Under the pieces are notes generated by a model. The model saw only the letters and a program-made list of their open reading frames with translations. It did not search any database and had not been told where the DNA came from. The translations under genes and the position numbers were made by a program. This document shows, piece after piece, positions 56,709 through 64,000 of a DNA stretch of 64,000 nucleotides. The DNA comes from UBA7672 sp963784415 (GTDB taxonomy: Bacteria > Pseudomonadota > Alphaproteobacteria > Caulobacterales > Hyphomonadaceae), in assembly GCA_963784415.1 (NCBI GenBank), contig CAWARK010000014.1, positions 496,001 to 560,000 on the forward strand, written 5' to 3'. Each line of letters starts with the position of its first letter. The first letter of the stretch is position 1.

Positions 56709-57994
56709 TGAGCCCCGGCACACGCACCTACGCCGATTACAACGCGACCGCGCCCCTTCGCCCCGAGGCGAAGGCTGCGATGGTTGCGTGCGCTGGAGAT
56801 GACGGGGAACCCGTCGTCAGTGCATGGCGAGGGGCGCAAGGCGAGGGCGCTGGTTGAGGGCGCGCGCGAGGCTGTCGCGGCCGCGATTGGCGCCTGCCGG
56901 GACGACATAGCTTTCACGAGCGGCGGGACGGAGGCGGTTCGGCGCGCCCTACGCGGGGCGATGGTTGCTACGGGAGCCGGGGCTGGCCTGATGGCGTCGG
57001 CCATCGAGCATGACGCGGTCGCCTCGTATATCTCGGAGCTTTGCGCCGGCGTGGCCGAGGCTGGGCCGATCGAAGTGACGCGATGGTTGGAGAGTGGCGG
57101 TGCGACGCCGTTGTCCAGACCCAGCAACGGTTCCAGATGCTAGCGCCTACAAACTCGATGTCTGGCCTGTGCTTCGGACGGTCGCGTCGATCTTGGAATC
57201 TTCTACGGATCATCATGGGTGGCTTCAAGCATGCTCCGCCAGAAGCGCCTCGACCACTCGTCTCGCTCATGCTCGTCAACAACGAGACCGGCGTGATCCA
57301 GCCTGTCGCGGAAGCTGCCGAGATCGTCCACGCGGCGGGTGGACTGATCCACTGCGATGCGATCCAGGCGCTGGGCAAGATCACGACGTCGATCATCGAT
57401 CTCGATGTCGATTACCTGTCGGTGTCGGCGCACAAGATCGGCGGGCCGCAGGGCGTCGGCGCATTCTATGTGAAGCCGGGCGCGCCATTCAAAGCCGTGC
57501 AGACGGGCGGCGGGCAGGAGTTTGGTCGCCGGGCGGGCACGGAAAACGTTGCCGGTATTGCTGGCTTCGGAGCGGCGGTTGAGGCGGCGGAAGCCGGGAT
57601 GGCGGGCTATCAGGCGCTGGGCGTCGCGCGGGATCGGATGGAAGCCATCCTGAAAAGCGCTGCGCCCTCGCTGCAGGTGCATGGCGAGGCGGCGCCTCGC
57701 GTGGCGGGTGTTTCGTGCTTCGGCGTTGAAGGTCTGCCTTCGGAGACCCAGATAATGGGTCTGGATCTGGCCGGGTTTGCCGTCTCGGCGGGTTCGGCCT
57801 GTTCGTCGGGCAAGGTGAAGCCGAGCCGCGTGTTGACCGCCATGGGGCTGTCCGATACCGCCGCTCGCTCGGCCATTAGGGCCAGCTTCGGCTGGGCCTC
57901 GACGGCGGAAGATTTCGACGCGCTGGCCAATGCGTGGATCAAGATGGCGGCGCGGGCGAGACCGCAACTTGTGAAGCTGAACGCGCATGTCTGA
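56709..57994 (+). pseudogene. iscS: Cysteine desulfurase (NifS/IscS group), reading frame broken
   Basis: This PLP enzyme takes sulfur from cysteine for Fe-S clusters. The N-terminus TYADYNATAPLRPEAKAAM, then GNPSSVHGEGRKARALV, TFTSGGTEA-like FTSGGTEA, the PLP lysine in SVSAHKIGGPQG and the persulfide cysteine in SAGSACSSGKVKPSR are all present. An extra base at 56784-56785 breaks the frame after EAKAAM. A second break is near 57105. From about 57105 to 57230 the sequence matches no frame of the family, is less GC-rich, and adds some 20 codons. The stop overlaps the sufB start by 8 bp. It may be a local assembly error. Confidence 0.85.
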
Positions 57995-59537
57995 GGGCAA
58001 GGAAATCATCGTCAAGGACAGCATCGACCGGGGAACGGTGGATGCGGCGCGCGCGCTTGAGTCCGACAAGTATGCCGAAGGTTTCGTCACCGATATCGAG
58101 ATGGAGCTCGCGCCCAGAGGACTGAGCGAGGACACGGTCCGCTACATCTCGGCGAAGAAGGAAGAGCCGGAGTGGATGCTCGACTGGCGGCTTGAGGCGT
58201 TCAAGCGCTGGAAGGAAATGGAAGAGCCCACCTGGGCGATGGTCCACTATCCGAAGATCGACTACCAGGACGCGCATTACTACGCCGAGCCCAAGGGCGG
58301 CGCGAAGTACAAGTCGATCGCGGATGTGCCGCAGGAAATTCTCGACACGTACACCAAGCTCGGCATTCCGCTGAAGGAGCAGGAAGTGCTGCTCGGCGTC
58401 GAAGGCGCGGTGGGGACTGCGGCGGAGGCGCGCGAGACGCCGCTCGATCCTTCCCGGCCACGCGTGGCGGTGGATGCGGTGTTCGACAGCGTCAGTGTGG
58501 CGACAACGTTCCGTGCCGAGCTTGCAAAGTCCGGCGTGATCTTCATGTCGATGTCCGAGGCGATCCGCGAATATCCTGATCTGGTGAAGCAGTATCTCGG
58601 CTCGGTCGTGCCGGTGACGGACAACTTCTTCGCGACGCTGAACTCGGCCGTGTTTTCGGACGGGACGTTTGTCTACATCCCGAAGGGCGTGCGCTGCCCG
58701 ATGGAGCTGTCGACCTATTTCCGCATGAATGCGAAGGGCACGGGGCAGTTTGAGCGGACGCTGATCATCGCGGACGAGGGCGCTTACGTTTCATATCTCG
58801 AAGGCTGCACGGCGCCGGTGCGCGACGAGAACCAGCTGCATGCGGCGGTGGTTGAACTGGTCGCGCTGGCGGATGCGGAGATCAAGTATTCGACCGTGCA
58901 GAACTGGTGGCCGGGCGATGCCGACGGCAAGGGCGGCGTCTACAACTTCGTCACCAAGCGCGGCGATTGCCGTGGCGCGCGCTCGCGCATTTCGTGGACG
59001 CAGGTCGAGACCGGCTCCGCGATCACCTGGAAATATCCGAGCTGCATCCTGCGCGGCGATGACTCGTCGGGCGAGTTCTATTCCATCGCCGTGACCAACG
59101 GACGCCAGCAGGCCGACACCGGCACGAAGATGATCCACCTCGGCAAGAACACGAAGTCGCGGATCATCTCGAAGGGCATTTCGGCGGGCAGGTCGAACAA
59201 CACCTATCGCGGGCTTGTCTCGATCAACGCGAAGGCGTCGAAGGCGCGTAACTTCACGCAATGCGACAGCCTGTTGATCGGCCAGCACTGCGGCGCACAC
59301 ACGGTGCCCTATGTCGAGAACCGCCGCGGCGATGCGCAGCTCGAACACGAAGCGACGACGACCAAGCTGTCGGACGACCAGCTGTTCTACGCGCGCCAAC
59401 GCGGCATCGGCGAGGAAGAGGCGGTAGCGCTGCTGGTGAACGGCTTCGTGCGCGACGTGCTGCAGAAGCTGCCGATGGAGTTCGCGGTGGAAGCGCAGAA
59501 GCTGCTTGAGGTCAGCCTCGAGGGGAGCGTGGGGTAA
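57987..59537 (+). CDS. sufB: Fe-S cluster assembly scaffold protein SufB
   Basis: SufB is the scaffold of the SufBCD complex, which builds Fe-S clusters under stress. The 516-residue protein has the conserved VAVDAVFDSVSVATTF, VPVTDNFFATLNSAVFSDGTFVYIP, TLIIADEGAYVSYLEGCTAP and QCDSLLIGQHCGAHTVPYVENR with the cysteine needed for cluster building. The C-terminus LFYARQRGIGEEEAVALLVNGF is typical. An extra stretch of about 20 residues (139-159, GAVGTAAEARETPLDPSR) precedes VAVDAVFD, longer than in the homologues I remember. The frame is intact. Confidence 0.96.
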   Translation: MSEGKEIIVKDSIDRGTVDAARALESDKYAEGFVTDIEMELAPRGLSEDTVRYISAKKEEPEWMLDWRLEAFKRWKEMEEPTWAMVHYPKIDYQDAHYYAEPKGGAKYKSIADVPQEILDTYTKLGIPLKEQEVLLGVEGAVGTAAEARETPLDPSRPRVAVDAVFDSVSVATTFRAELAKSGVIFMSMSEAIREYPDLVKQYLGSVVPVTDNFFATLNSAVFSDGTFVYIPKGVRCPMELSTYFRMNAKGTGQFERTLIIADEGAYVSYLEGCTAPVRDENQLHAAVVELVALADAEIKYSTVQNWWPGDADGKGGVYNFVTKRGDCRGARSRISWTQVETGSAITWKYPSCILRGDDSSGEFYSIAVTNGRQQADTGTKMIHLGKNTKSRIISKGISAGRSNNTYRGLVSINAKASKARNFTQCDSLLIGQHCGAHTVPYVENRRGDAQLEHEATTTKLSDDQLFYARQRGIGEEEAVALLVNGFVRDVLQKLPMEFAVEAQKLLEVSLEGSVG

Positions 59538-59583
59538 CGCGGCGTGCGGTGGTATCTGACGCGCGCGATTTGGGGAGGTCGGG

Positions 59584-60039
59584 ATGAGAGCGCTTCTGAT
59601 TGCTGCCGGGGCAGGGTTGCTGGCTTCCGCTCCTTTGGCCTCCGCCCAATCCCTTGCGGGAATTGCGCTCGGTGATAGCGAGGCGAAGGCCACGAAGGCG
59701 ATCCCGGGCGCGACCAACCTTCCGATCGACAAAGATCCGAGTCACCGCTTGATCTATGGCGGCGACCTGATGGTGTGGGTCTGCAAGGGCAAGGTTTATT
59801 CGATCCATAGTCAGGCTGATGCGACGCTGACCGACTATCTGGCGCACGTCAAAAAAGAGACGGCAACGCGGGGGGAGCCGAAGGTGTCCTCGAACGTCGA
59901 TGACGGCCCGCACAAAGGCGAGAGCCAGCTGGTCTCCGAGTGGACGAGCAAGAACTCGGTTCTTCTTGTGGCGCTGTTGTACGATGGCAAGAAGAATCAG
60001 GTGATGGCCAGCCTGACAGGCAACAACTCGTGCAAGTAG
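59584..60039 (+). CDS. Small exported protein of unknown function
   Basis: The 151-residue protein has a signal peptide (cut after PLASAQ) and a mature part starting SLAGIALGDSEAKATKAIPGAT. That start is like exported proteins in which an IxLGD segment folds as a small alpha/beta unit. It ends TGNNSCK; Cys at the end and one in VCKGKVY could pair. ATG at 59584 has GGAGG 6 nt before. It is the first of four genes inserted between sufB and sufC. No link to Fe-S work is evident. Confidence 0.7.
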   Translation: MRALLIAAGAGLLASAPLASAQSLAGIALGDSEAKATKAIPGATNLPIDKDPSHRLIYGGDLMVWVCKGKVYSIHSQADATLTDYLAHVKKETATRGEPKVSSNVDDGPHKGESQLVSEWTSKNSVLLVALLYDGKKNQVMASLTGNNSCK

Positions 60040-60485
60040 ATACGCACATCATCGACCTAGCCCCCATGGCCGGCGCCGGCATCGAGGTCTTTGCCAAATG
60101 GCCCGACCTCGTTCCCACCATCGGCGCGACCTTCGACCGGCTCTACAAGCCGGGCGCGCTCGTGCCCGGCCACGGCCACAACTTCATCCTCTACACGAAC
60201 GAGACGAAGGAGGGCGCGACGCTGCTGGTCGGCGTGCTGGATCGCCAGCCGGGTGGCGCCGACCCCGATGTGAAGCCTGCACATGTTCCGGGCGGACGGG
60301 TGATCACGGCGACCCACTGGGGCGACTATGCGAAGATGCGGGGCACGTATGACGTGCTACATGCCGAGGTGAAGGCGAAGGGGTTGCGGCGGATCTGGAT
60401 GTCGCTGGAGGTCTATGGCGACTGGAGCAACGATCCGGCCAAGGTGAAGACGGACCTTTATCTCTATCTGGCTGTGGCTATCTGA
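60030..60485 (+). CDS. GyrI-like / effector-binding-domain protein
   Basis: The 151-residue protein starts with GTG at 60030, overlapping the previous stop by 10 bp. The sequence VDTHIIDLAPMAGAGIEVFAKWPDLVPTIGATFDRLY and the later EGATLLVGVLDRQPG, then VIMATHW-like VITATHWGDYAKMRGTYDVLHAEVK fits the SHS2-based GyrI/BmrR effector-binding fold. Members bind small hydrophobic ligands, and one type inhibits gyrase. There is no DNA-binding part. Confidence is moderate, as it rests on pattern only. Confidence 0.6.
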   Translation: MQVDTHIIDLAPMAGAGIEVFAKWPDLVPTIGATFDRLYKPGALVPGHGHNFILYTNETKEGATLLVGVLDRQPGGADPDVKPAHVPGGRVITATHWGDYAKMRGTYDVLHAEVKAKGLRRIWMSLEVYGDWSNDPAKVKTDLYLYLAVAI

Positions 60486-60508
60486 CTTGATCGGGCGGAA
60501 GTTGGGGT

Positions 60509-60856
60509 ATGTCTGCTGTCCAGCAATTCGTGGACGTCATGCGCGGGTCGAATGCTCCCGATGAGCCTTCGGACATTGCGCGGCATCTCGCTGGCTGTGT
60601 GATCGAGGCGTGCCGGCAACTGGGTCTCAATGAGGCTGAGGTCTATTGCGGCGGACCTGTGGTCACGATGATCCTCACTGGCAGCATTGCCTGGGAAGCA
60701 GTCGTCGTCGGTCCGGAGGCCTACCAGCTCTATCCGGGTTTCTTCCGCGATGACGGCGACACGCTGGTGTGGGCCAATGTGTGGGTTGCCGAGAACTACT
60801 CGCTCGCCAAACTGGCGAGTGTGCTGGGGGAAGAGCTCGCTGCGGCTGCGGCCTGA
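60509..60856 (+). CDS. Hypothetical protein
   Basis: The 115-residue cytoplasmic protein is acidic, has two cysteines (AGCVIEAC, VYCGGP) and looks like a compact alpha/beta fold: a helix of about 35 residues, strands around EVYCGGPVVTMILTG and AVVVGPEAY, and a C-terminal helix SLAKLASVLGEELAAAAA. I recognise no family. It starts 24 bp after the GyrI-like gene and is probably co-transcribed. Confidence 0.65.
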   Translation: MSAVQQFVDVMRGSNAPDEPSDIARHLAGCVIEACRQLGLNEAEVYCGGPVVTMILTGSIAWEAVVVGPEAYQLYPGFFRDDGDTLVWANVWVAENYSLAKLASVLGEELAAAAA

Positions 60857-60925
60857 TTACAGCAGCGTAAGCTGGCGTGTGGCCGCCAAGTGATTTAATC
60901 GGGTCCCAACATCAGGGGCTTTGCC

Positions 60926-61717
60926 ATGAAACTGCGTTTTGCCGTCTGCCTTGCCGCGCTGGCTTTTGCCGCCTGCTCGCCTGCGCCGGACACCACAGCC
61001 GAAGCCCCCGCGGGCGGCGTCGCTTCGGCCAAGCGCGTGGCGCTGCCGGATTGCGCCACGGTTGAAGCCAAGGACGAGGGCGATCTGGGCTGGAAACACC
61101 CTGATTGCCGCCTGATGTTCCCTGACCAGTCGGGCCTCGCCATCGAGGCGCGCTATGCGCCTGCCGAGGACGAGTCGACGGAGGTGACCGTTCAGGTCGT
61201 GCAGACCGGCGACAAGACCATCCAGGAATTCAAGGAGCGGATGGGCAACACGTTCAACGGGCCAGAGCTGGTCGACTTCGACAAGGACGGCAAGATCGAC
61301 ATCAAGCTTCCGCTGGAGACGGGCAACGTCAACACGTCGTGGGCGCTGTGGCGCCAGGATACCGATGGCAAGTTCGTGCGGATCGACGCCGATGACCTGT
61401 CGGGCGTTGAACTGACCAAGACGGACAGCGGCTATATCGCGACGCAGGGCCGTTCCAGCGCGAACGAATACTACGTGTCGTTTTACACCTTGGCGGCGAA
61501 CAAGCTGACGCCGGTCGCCACGGTCAGCGTCGTGGCGCAGGGCGAGCCAGACAAGATCACCAGCGTCGACTGCACCGTGGACACCGAGGACGGGCCGCTG
61601 GGCGGGGGCCTGACGACGGCGGCGGCAGCGGCCAAGTTTTGCGCTGAGCCGATGGCGCAGGACCTGATCAAGGACATGCAGCCGGACCCCGCCAACAAGG
61701 CCGACCACAAGCAGTAG
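60926..61717 (+). CDS. Lipoprotein of unknown function with an EF-hand-like loop
   Basis: The 263-residue protein has a signal peptide ending LAFAAC (lipidation Cys17). The mature part has a Cys pair (PDCATVE and HPDCRLMF) and a beta-rich region. The loop DFDKDGKIDIKL near 115 matches the DxDxDGxxD calcium-binding pattern. Two more cysteines are in SVDCTVD and AKFCAEP. It is probably anchored at the outer membrane. It is the last of the four genes between sufB and sufC, and 154 bp separate it from sufC. Confidence 0.75.
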   Translation: MKLRFAVCLAALAFAACSPAPDTTAEAPAGGVASAKRVALPDCATVEAKDEGDLGWKHPDCRLMFPDQSGLAIEARYAPAEDESTEVTVQVVQTGDKTIQEFKERMGNTFNGPELVDFDKDGKIDIKLPLETGNVNTSWALWRQDTDGKFVRIDADDLSGVELTKTDSGYIATQGRSSANEYYVSFYTLAANKLTPVATVSVVAQGEPDKITSVDCTVDTEDGPLGGGLTTAAAAAKFCAEPMAQDLIKDMQPDPANKADHKQ

Positions 61718-61871
61718 CCGTAGGCCCGCGACGGGTTAGCCCTGCCCACTGGACATTTGAGCCTAGGGGCATGAAACACCACGCCTAATCGGGCTCTTTG
61801 ACCTCGCGAAGACGGGGGGCAGGGCCTATCTAGTGGGTCCGGGGCCAATACCCCGCGTTTGCAGGCGTTTC
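61718..61871 (+). promoter_or_regulatory. Intergenic region upstream of sufC, possible second operon promoter
   Basis: This 154-bp gap could carry a promoter serving sufC, sufD and sufS separately from the iscR-headed part. TTGACC at 61798-61803 is a reasonable -35 box, but the best -10 (TATCTA, 61827-61832) is too far (23 bp). No operator could be recognised. Confidence 0.25.
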
Positions 61872-62633
61872 ATGCTGGAACTCAACAACCTTCGCGCCCG
61901 TGTCGTCCCCGAGGACGGGCCGGCGCGCGAGATCCTGAAGGGTCTGTCCCTGGCCGTGCCGGCCGGGGAGGTGCACGCCATCATGGGCCCGAACGGGTCG
62001 GGCAAATCGACGCTGTCCTACGTGCTGACCGGCAAGCACGGCTATGAGGTGACAGACGGGACGGCGACGTTCGAGGGCGAAGACCTTTTGGGTCTGGCGC
62101 CGGAAATTCGTGCTGCACGCGGCTTGTTCCTGTCCTTCCAGTATCCGATGGAGATCGCCGGCGTGCCGGTGATGACGTTCGTGCGTGCGGCGATGAATTC
62201 GCAGCGCAAGACGCGCGGCGAGCCGGAAGTCTCGGCGCCGGAGTTTCTCAAGCTGTCGAAGATCGCGGCAGCCAAGCTGCGCATCGATCCGGACATGCTG
62301 AAGCGGCCGCTGAATGTCGGCTTTTCGGGCGGCGAGAAGAAGCGTCTCGAGATCTATCAGATGCTGATGCTTGAGCCGCGCTTCATGATTTTGGACGAGA
62401 CGGATAGCGGCCTCGATATCGATGCGCTGAAAGTGGTGGCCGAGGGCGTCAACGCGCTGCGCGGAGCGGGACGTGGCATGCTGGTGATCACGCACTATCA
62501 GCGGCTGCTCGACTACATCAAGCCGGATCGCGTGCACATCATGTCGGCGGGCCGCATCCTGAAGTCGGGCGGACCGGAGCTGGCGCTGGAGCTGGAGAAG
62601 TCCGGCTACGATCAGTTCATGAAGGCGGGCTGA
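61872..62633 (+). CDS. sufC: Fe-S cluster assembly ATPase SufC
   Basis: SufC is the ABC-type ATPase that drives conformational change in SufBCD. The 253-residue protein has Walker A GPNGSGKSTLSYVL near 40, signature GFSGGEKKRLEIYQ near 155, Walker B FMILDETDSGLDIDAL and ITHYQRLLDYI as H-loop; this H-motif form is specific to SufC. ATG at 61872 (MLELNNLRARV) is the family start. Its stop shares one base with the sufD start (TGATG). Confidence 0.96.
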   Translation: MLELNNLRARVVPEDGPAREILKGLSLAVPAGEVHAIMGPNGSGKSTLSYVLTGKHGYEVTDGTATFEGEDLLGLAPEIRAARGLFLSFQYPMEIAGVPVMTFVRAAMNSQRKTRGEPEVSAPEFLKLSKIAAAKLRIDPDMLKRPLNVGFSGGEKKRLEIYQMLMLEPRFMILDETDSGLDIDALKVVAEGVNALRGAGRGMLVITHYQRLLDYIKPDRVHIMSAGRILKSGGPELALELEKSGYDQFMKAG

Positions 62634-63640
62634 TGCTGCTCGCCGATCTTCCCTCGCGGCGCACCGAAGCGTGGAAATGGTCTGACCTTCGCGCGGCGAT
62701 GGGCGGTCAGGAAACCACGCTTGCCGGTACGGGGCCGATCGGAAGCGAGGGCCCGATTGCGGCGTTCGCGCAGCTGATGGGCGATGCCTACGGGCCGGTG
62801 GCGCAGGTGATCGAGGCGCCGGGCGAAAGCTTTGAAACTACAATGACTGAGGGCGACGCTGGCCAGTATGGCAGCGTCGTTGTGAAGTCTGGCGCGACAG
62901 CTTTGATGATTGAACGGGTCCGCGTGTCGGGGTCGTCGCTGCGTCCGATCGTGCCTGCATTCCTGCGTATTGAAGTCGAGCCGGGTGCGACGCTGCATCG
63001 CGTGGTGGTGCAGACGAACGACGCGGCGAGCGGCGTGGCGGACGCTGCCATCGTGCTGAACGAAGTCGCCGTGAAGCTTGGCGCCGGATCGACCTTCCGG
63101 CAGTTCCAGCTGGGCGAAGGATCGCGGCTCACGCGGATCGAGACGACGGTCGAGGCCGGTGAAGGCGCGCAGATCGAGTTGAACGGCGTCTATCTTGCTG
63201 TCGGCAAGCGGCACGTCGATTTCACGTCGCGCGTGTCGCACGGCGCTGCAGGCATCAGGACGCAGCAACTGGTGCGCGGCGTCGCGCGCAAGGGTGGGCG
63301 CGGTGTGTTTCAGGGCAAGTTCCTGGTAGAGCGCGCCGGGCAGAAGGCAGATGCTGACATGCAGCACAATGCTCTGCTGCTTGAAGAAGGCGCCGAGATC
63401 TTCGCCAAGCCCGAACTGGAAATCTATGCGGACGATGTGGCGTGCGCGCACGGCAACACGTCGGGGCAACTGGACGAAGATGCGATCTTCTATCTGCGCC
63501 AGCGCGGCATTCCGCATGCCGAAGCGCAGGCGATGATTACGCGGGCTTTCCTGATCGAGGCAGTTCCCGAATGGATGGGGGACGACCTCCGCGCCGAAGT
63601 CGAAGCACGCATTGATCGCTGGCTGGGGACGTCGGCATGA
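62633..63640 (+). CDS. sufD: Fe-S cluster assembly protein SufD
   Basis: SufD pairs with SufB in the scaffold complex and is needed for iron entry. The 335-residue protein starts LPSRRTEAWKWSDLRAAM, has a beta-helix core and the conserved C-terminal part QNALLLEEGAEIFAKPELEIYADDVACAHGNTSGQLDEDAIFYLRQRGI. The conserved His is in AHGNTSG. It is shorter than E. coli SufD at the N-terminus, as in many alphaproteobacteria. It overlaps sufC by one base and sufS by four (ATGA). Confidence 0.94.
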   Translation: MLLADLPSRRTEAWKWSDLRAAMGGQETTLAGTGPIGSEGPIAAFAQLMGDAYGPVAQVIEAPGESFETTMTEGDAGQYGSVVVKSGATALMIERVRVSGSSLRPIVPAFLRIEVEPGATLHRVVVQTNDAASGVADAAIVLNEVAVKLGAGSTFRQFQLGEGSRLTRIETTVEAGEGAQIELNGVYLAVGKRHVDFTSRVSHGAAGIRTQQLVRGVARKGGRGVFQGKFLVERAGQKADADMQHNALLLEEGAEIFAKPELEIYADDVACAHGNTSGQLDEDAIFYLRQRGIPHAEAQAMITRAFLIEAVPEWMGDDLRAEVEARIDRWLGTSA

Positions 63641-64000
63641 CATTCGACGTCCACGCCATTCGCAAGCAGTTTCCGGTGCTGGGCCGTACGGTCCACGGCA
63701 AGCCGCTGGTCTATTTCGACAACGCGGCTTCGGCGCAGAAGCCGGACGCCGTGATCGACGCGATGGCGAACCAGATGCGCACCAGCTATCGCCAACGTGC
63801 ATCGCGGCATTCACACGATGGCGAACGAGACGACGCAGGCCTATGAGGCTGCGCGCGAGGCGGTGCGGCGCTTCATCAATGCGGGCGCGGTCGAAGAGAT
63901 CGTCTTCACCAAGGGCGGTACGGAAGCGATCAACATTGTTGCGGCCGGCATCGGCGCCACCATCAAGCCGGGCGACGAGATCGTGCTTTCCATCATGGAG
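63637..64000 (+). CDS. sufS: Cysteine desulfurase SufS, partial (window edge) and frameshifted
   Basis: SufS supplies persulfide sulfur to SufBCD. Only the first part is here: FDVHAIRKQFPVLGRTVHGKPLVYFDNAASAQKP, then NVHRGIHTMANETTQAYEAAR and VFTKGGTEAINIVAAGIG with the PLP contact TEAIN. An extra C at about 63790 breaks the frame after TSY; without it TSYANVHRGIHTMANE is continuous. The start overlaps the sufD stop by four bases. The PLP lysine and the active-site cysteine lie beyond the window. Confidence 0.92.

Overview
The window comes from a GC-rich alphaproteobacterium, most likely Caulobacterales in the broad sense (Caulobacteraceae/Hyphomonadaceae). The evidence is the gene order accC-accB-aroQ, M48 peptidase-rne-amiC-mrcA-prfB, gyrA-coaD-ppi-ppi, DUF502/recG, DUF2842-ctaA and tyrS/Rrf2/iscS/suf, the alphaproteobacteria-type DUF2842 gene, and intergenic repeats (297-347, 30591-30771) of kinds common in this group. 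It is core chromosome. I see no tRNA, rRNA, CRISPR array, transposase or prophage gene.

Layout. 0.4-9.6 kb: fatty-acid carboxylase (accC, accB), shikimate (aroQ), thiamine thiazole (thiS, thiG), a thiol-disulfide lipoprotein, an M48 protease, RNase E and a small lipoprotein. 9.7-19.7 kb: amiC, mrcA (PBP1a) and prfB, a set normally contiguous in alphaproteobacteria, here split by a sensor kinase, a Crp/Fnr regulator, an amidase and metA. The metA leader folds like a compact SAM-I-type riboswitch. 19.8-30.5 kb: a small TonB-dependent receptor, gyrA, coaD, two cyclophilins, DUF502 and recG. 30.5-46.2 kb: accessory metabolism and envelope, including a repeat cluster, a PQQ/heme alcohol dehydrogenase, a peptide transporter, LOG, an ABC exporter, an OmpA-like protein, a cupin, YghU, an acyltransferase, tandem glutathione peroxidases, an outer-membrane beta-barrel and heme A synthase. 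46.3-52.5 kb: a VOC protein, a nitroreductase and an operon of three DUF4139 paralogues. 52.6-64 kb: tyrS, a thioesterase, DUF6572, a hydrolase, then a Rrf2/IscR-headed Fe-S operon (iscS, sufB, sufC, sufD, sufS) with four unrelated genes between sufB and sufC. sufS runs off the right edge.

Caution on sequence quality. About twenty frame defects interrupt otherwise well-conserved genes: rne, a lipoprotein, amiC, an amidase, metA, the TonB receptor, an ABC exporter, a VOC protein, one DUF4139 gene, tyrS, a hydrolase, iscS and sufS. gyrA has one in-frame TGA. Most are single extra bases, and removing one base restores the family sequence each time. Several affected genes are normally essential, so I read most as assembly or read errors. 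Coordinates below span the whole reconstructed gene. The prfB frameshift is different: it is the classical programmed site.

How the genes work together. Cell-wall synthesis and remodelling (PBP1a, AmiC), envelope quality control (M48 protease, Dsb-like lipoprotein, periplasmic cyclophilin) and oxidative or metal stress (glutathione peroxidases, YghU, Suf, a Rrf2 regulator without cysteines) dominate. The best regulatory leads are the metA leader, the AT-rich palindrome before the TonB receptor, a CRP-like site at 31102-31121 and a possible sRNA at 12769-13000.
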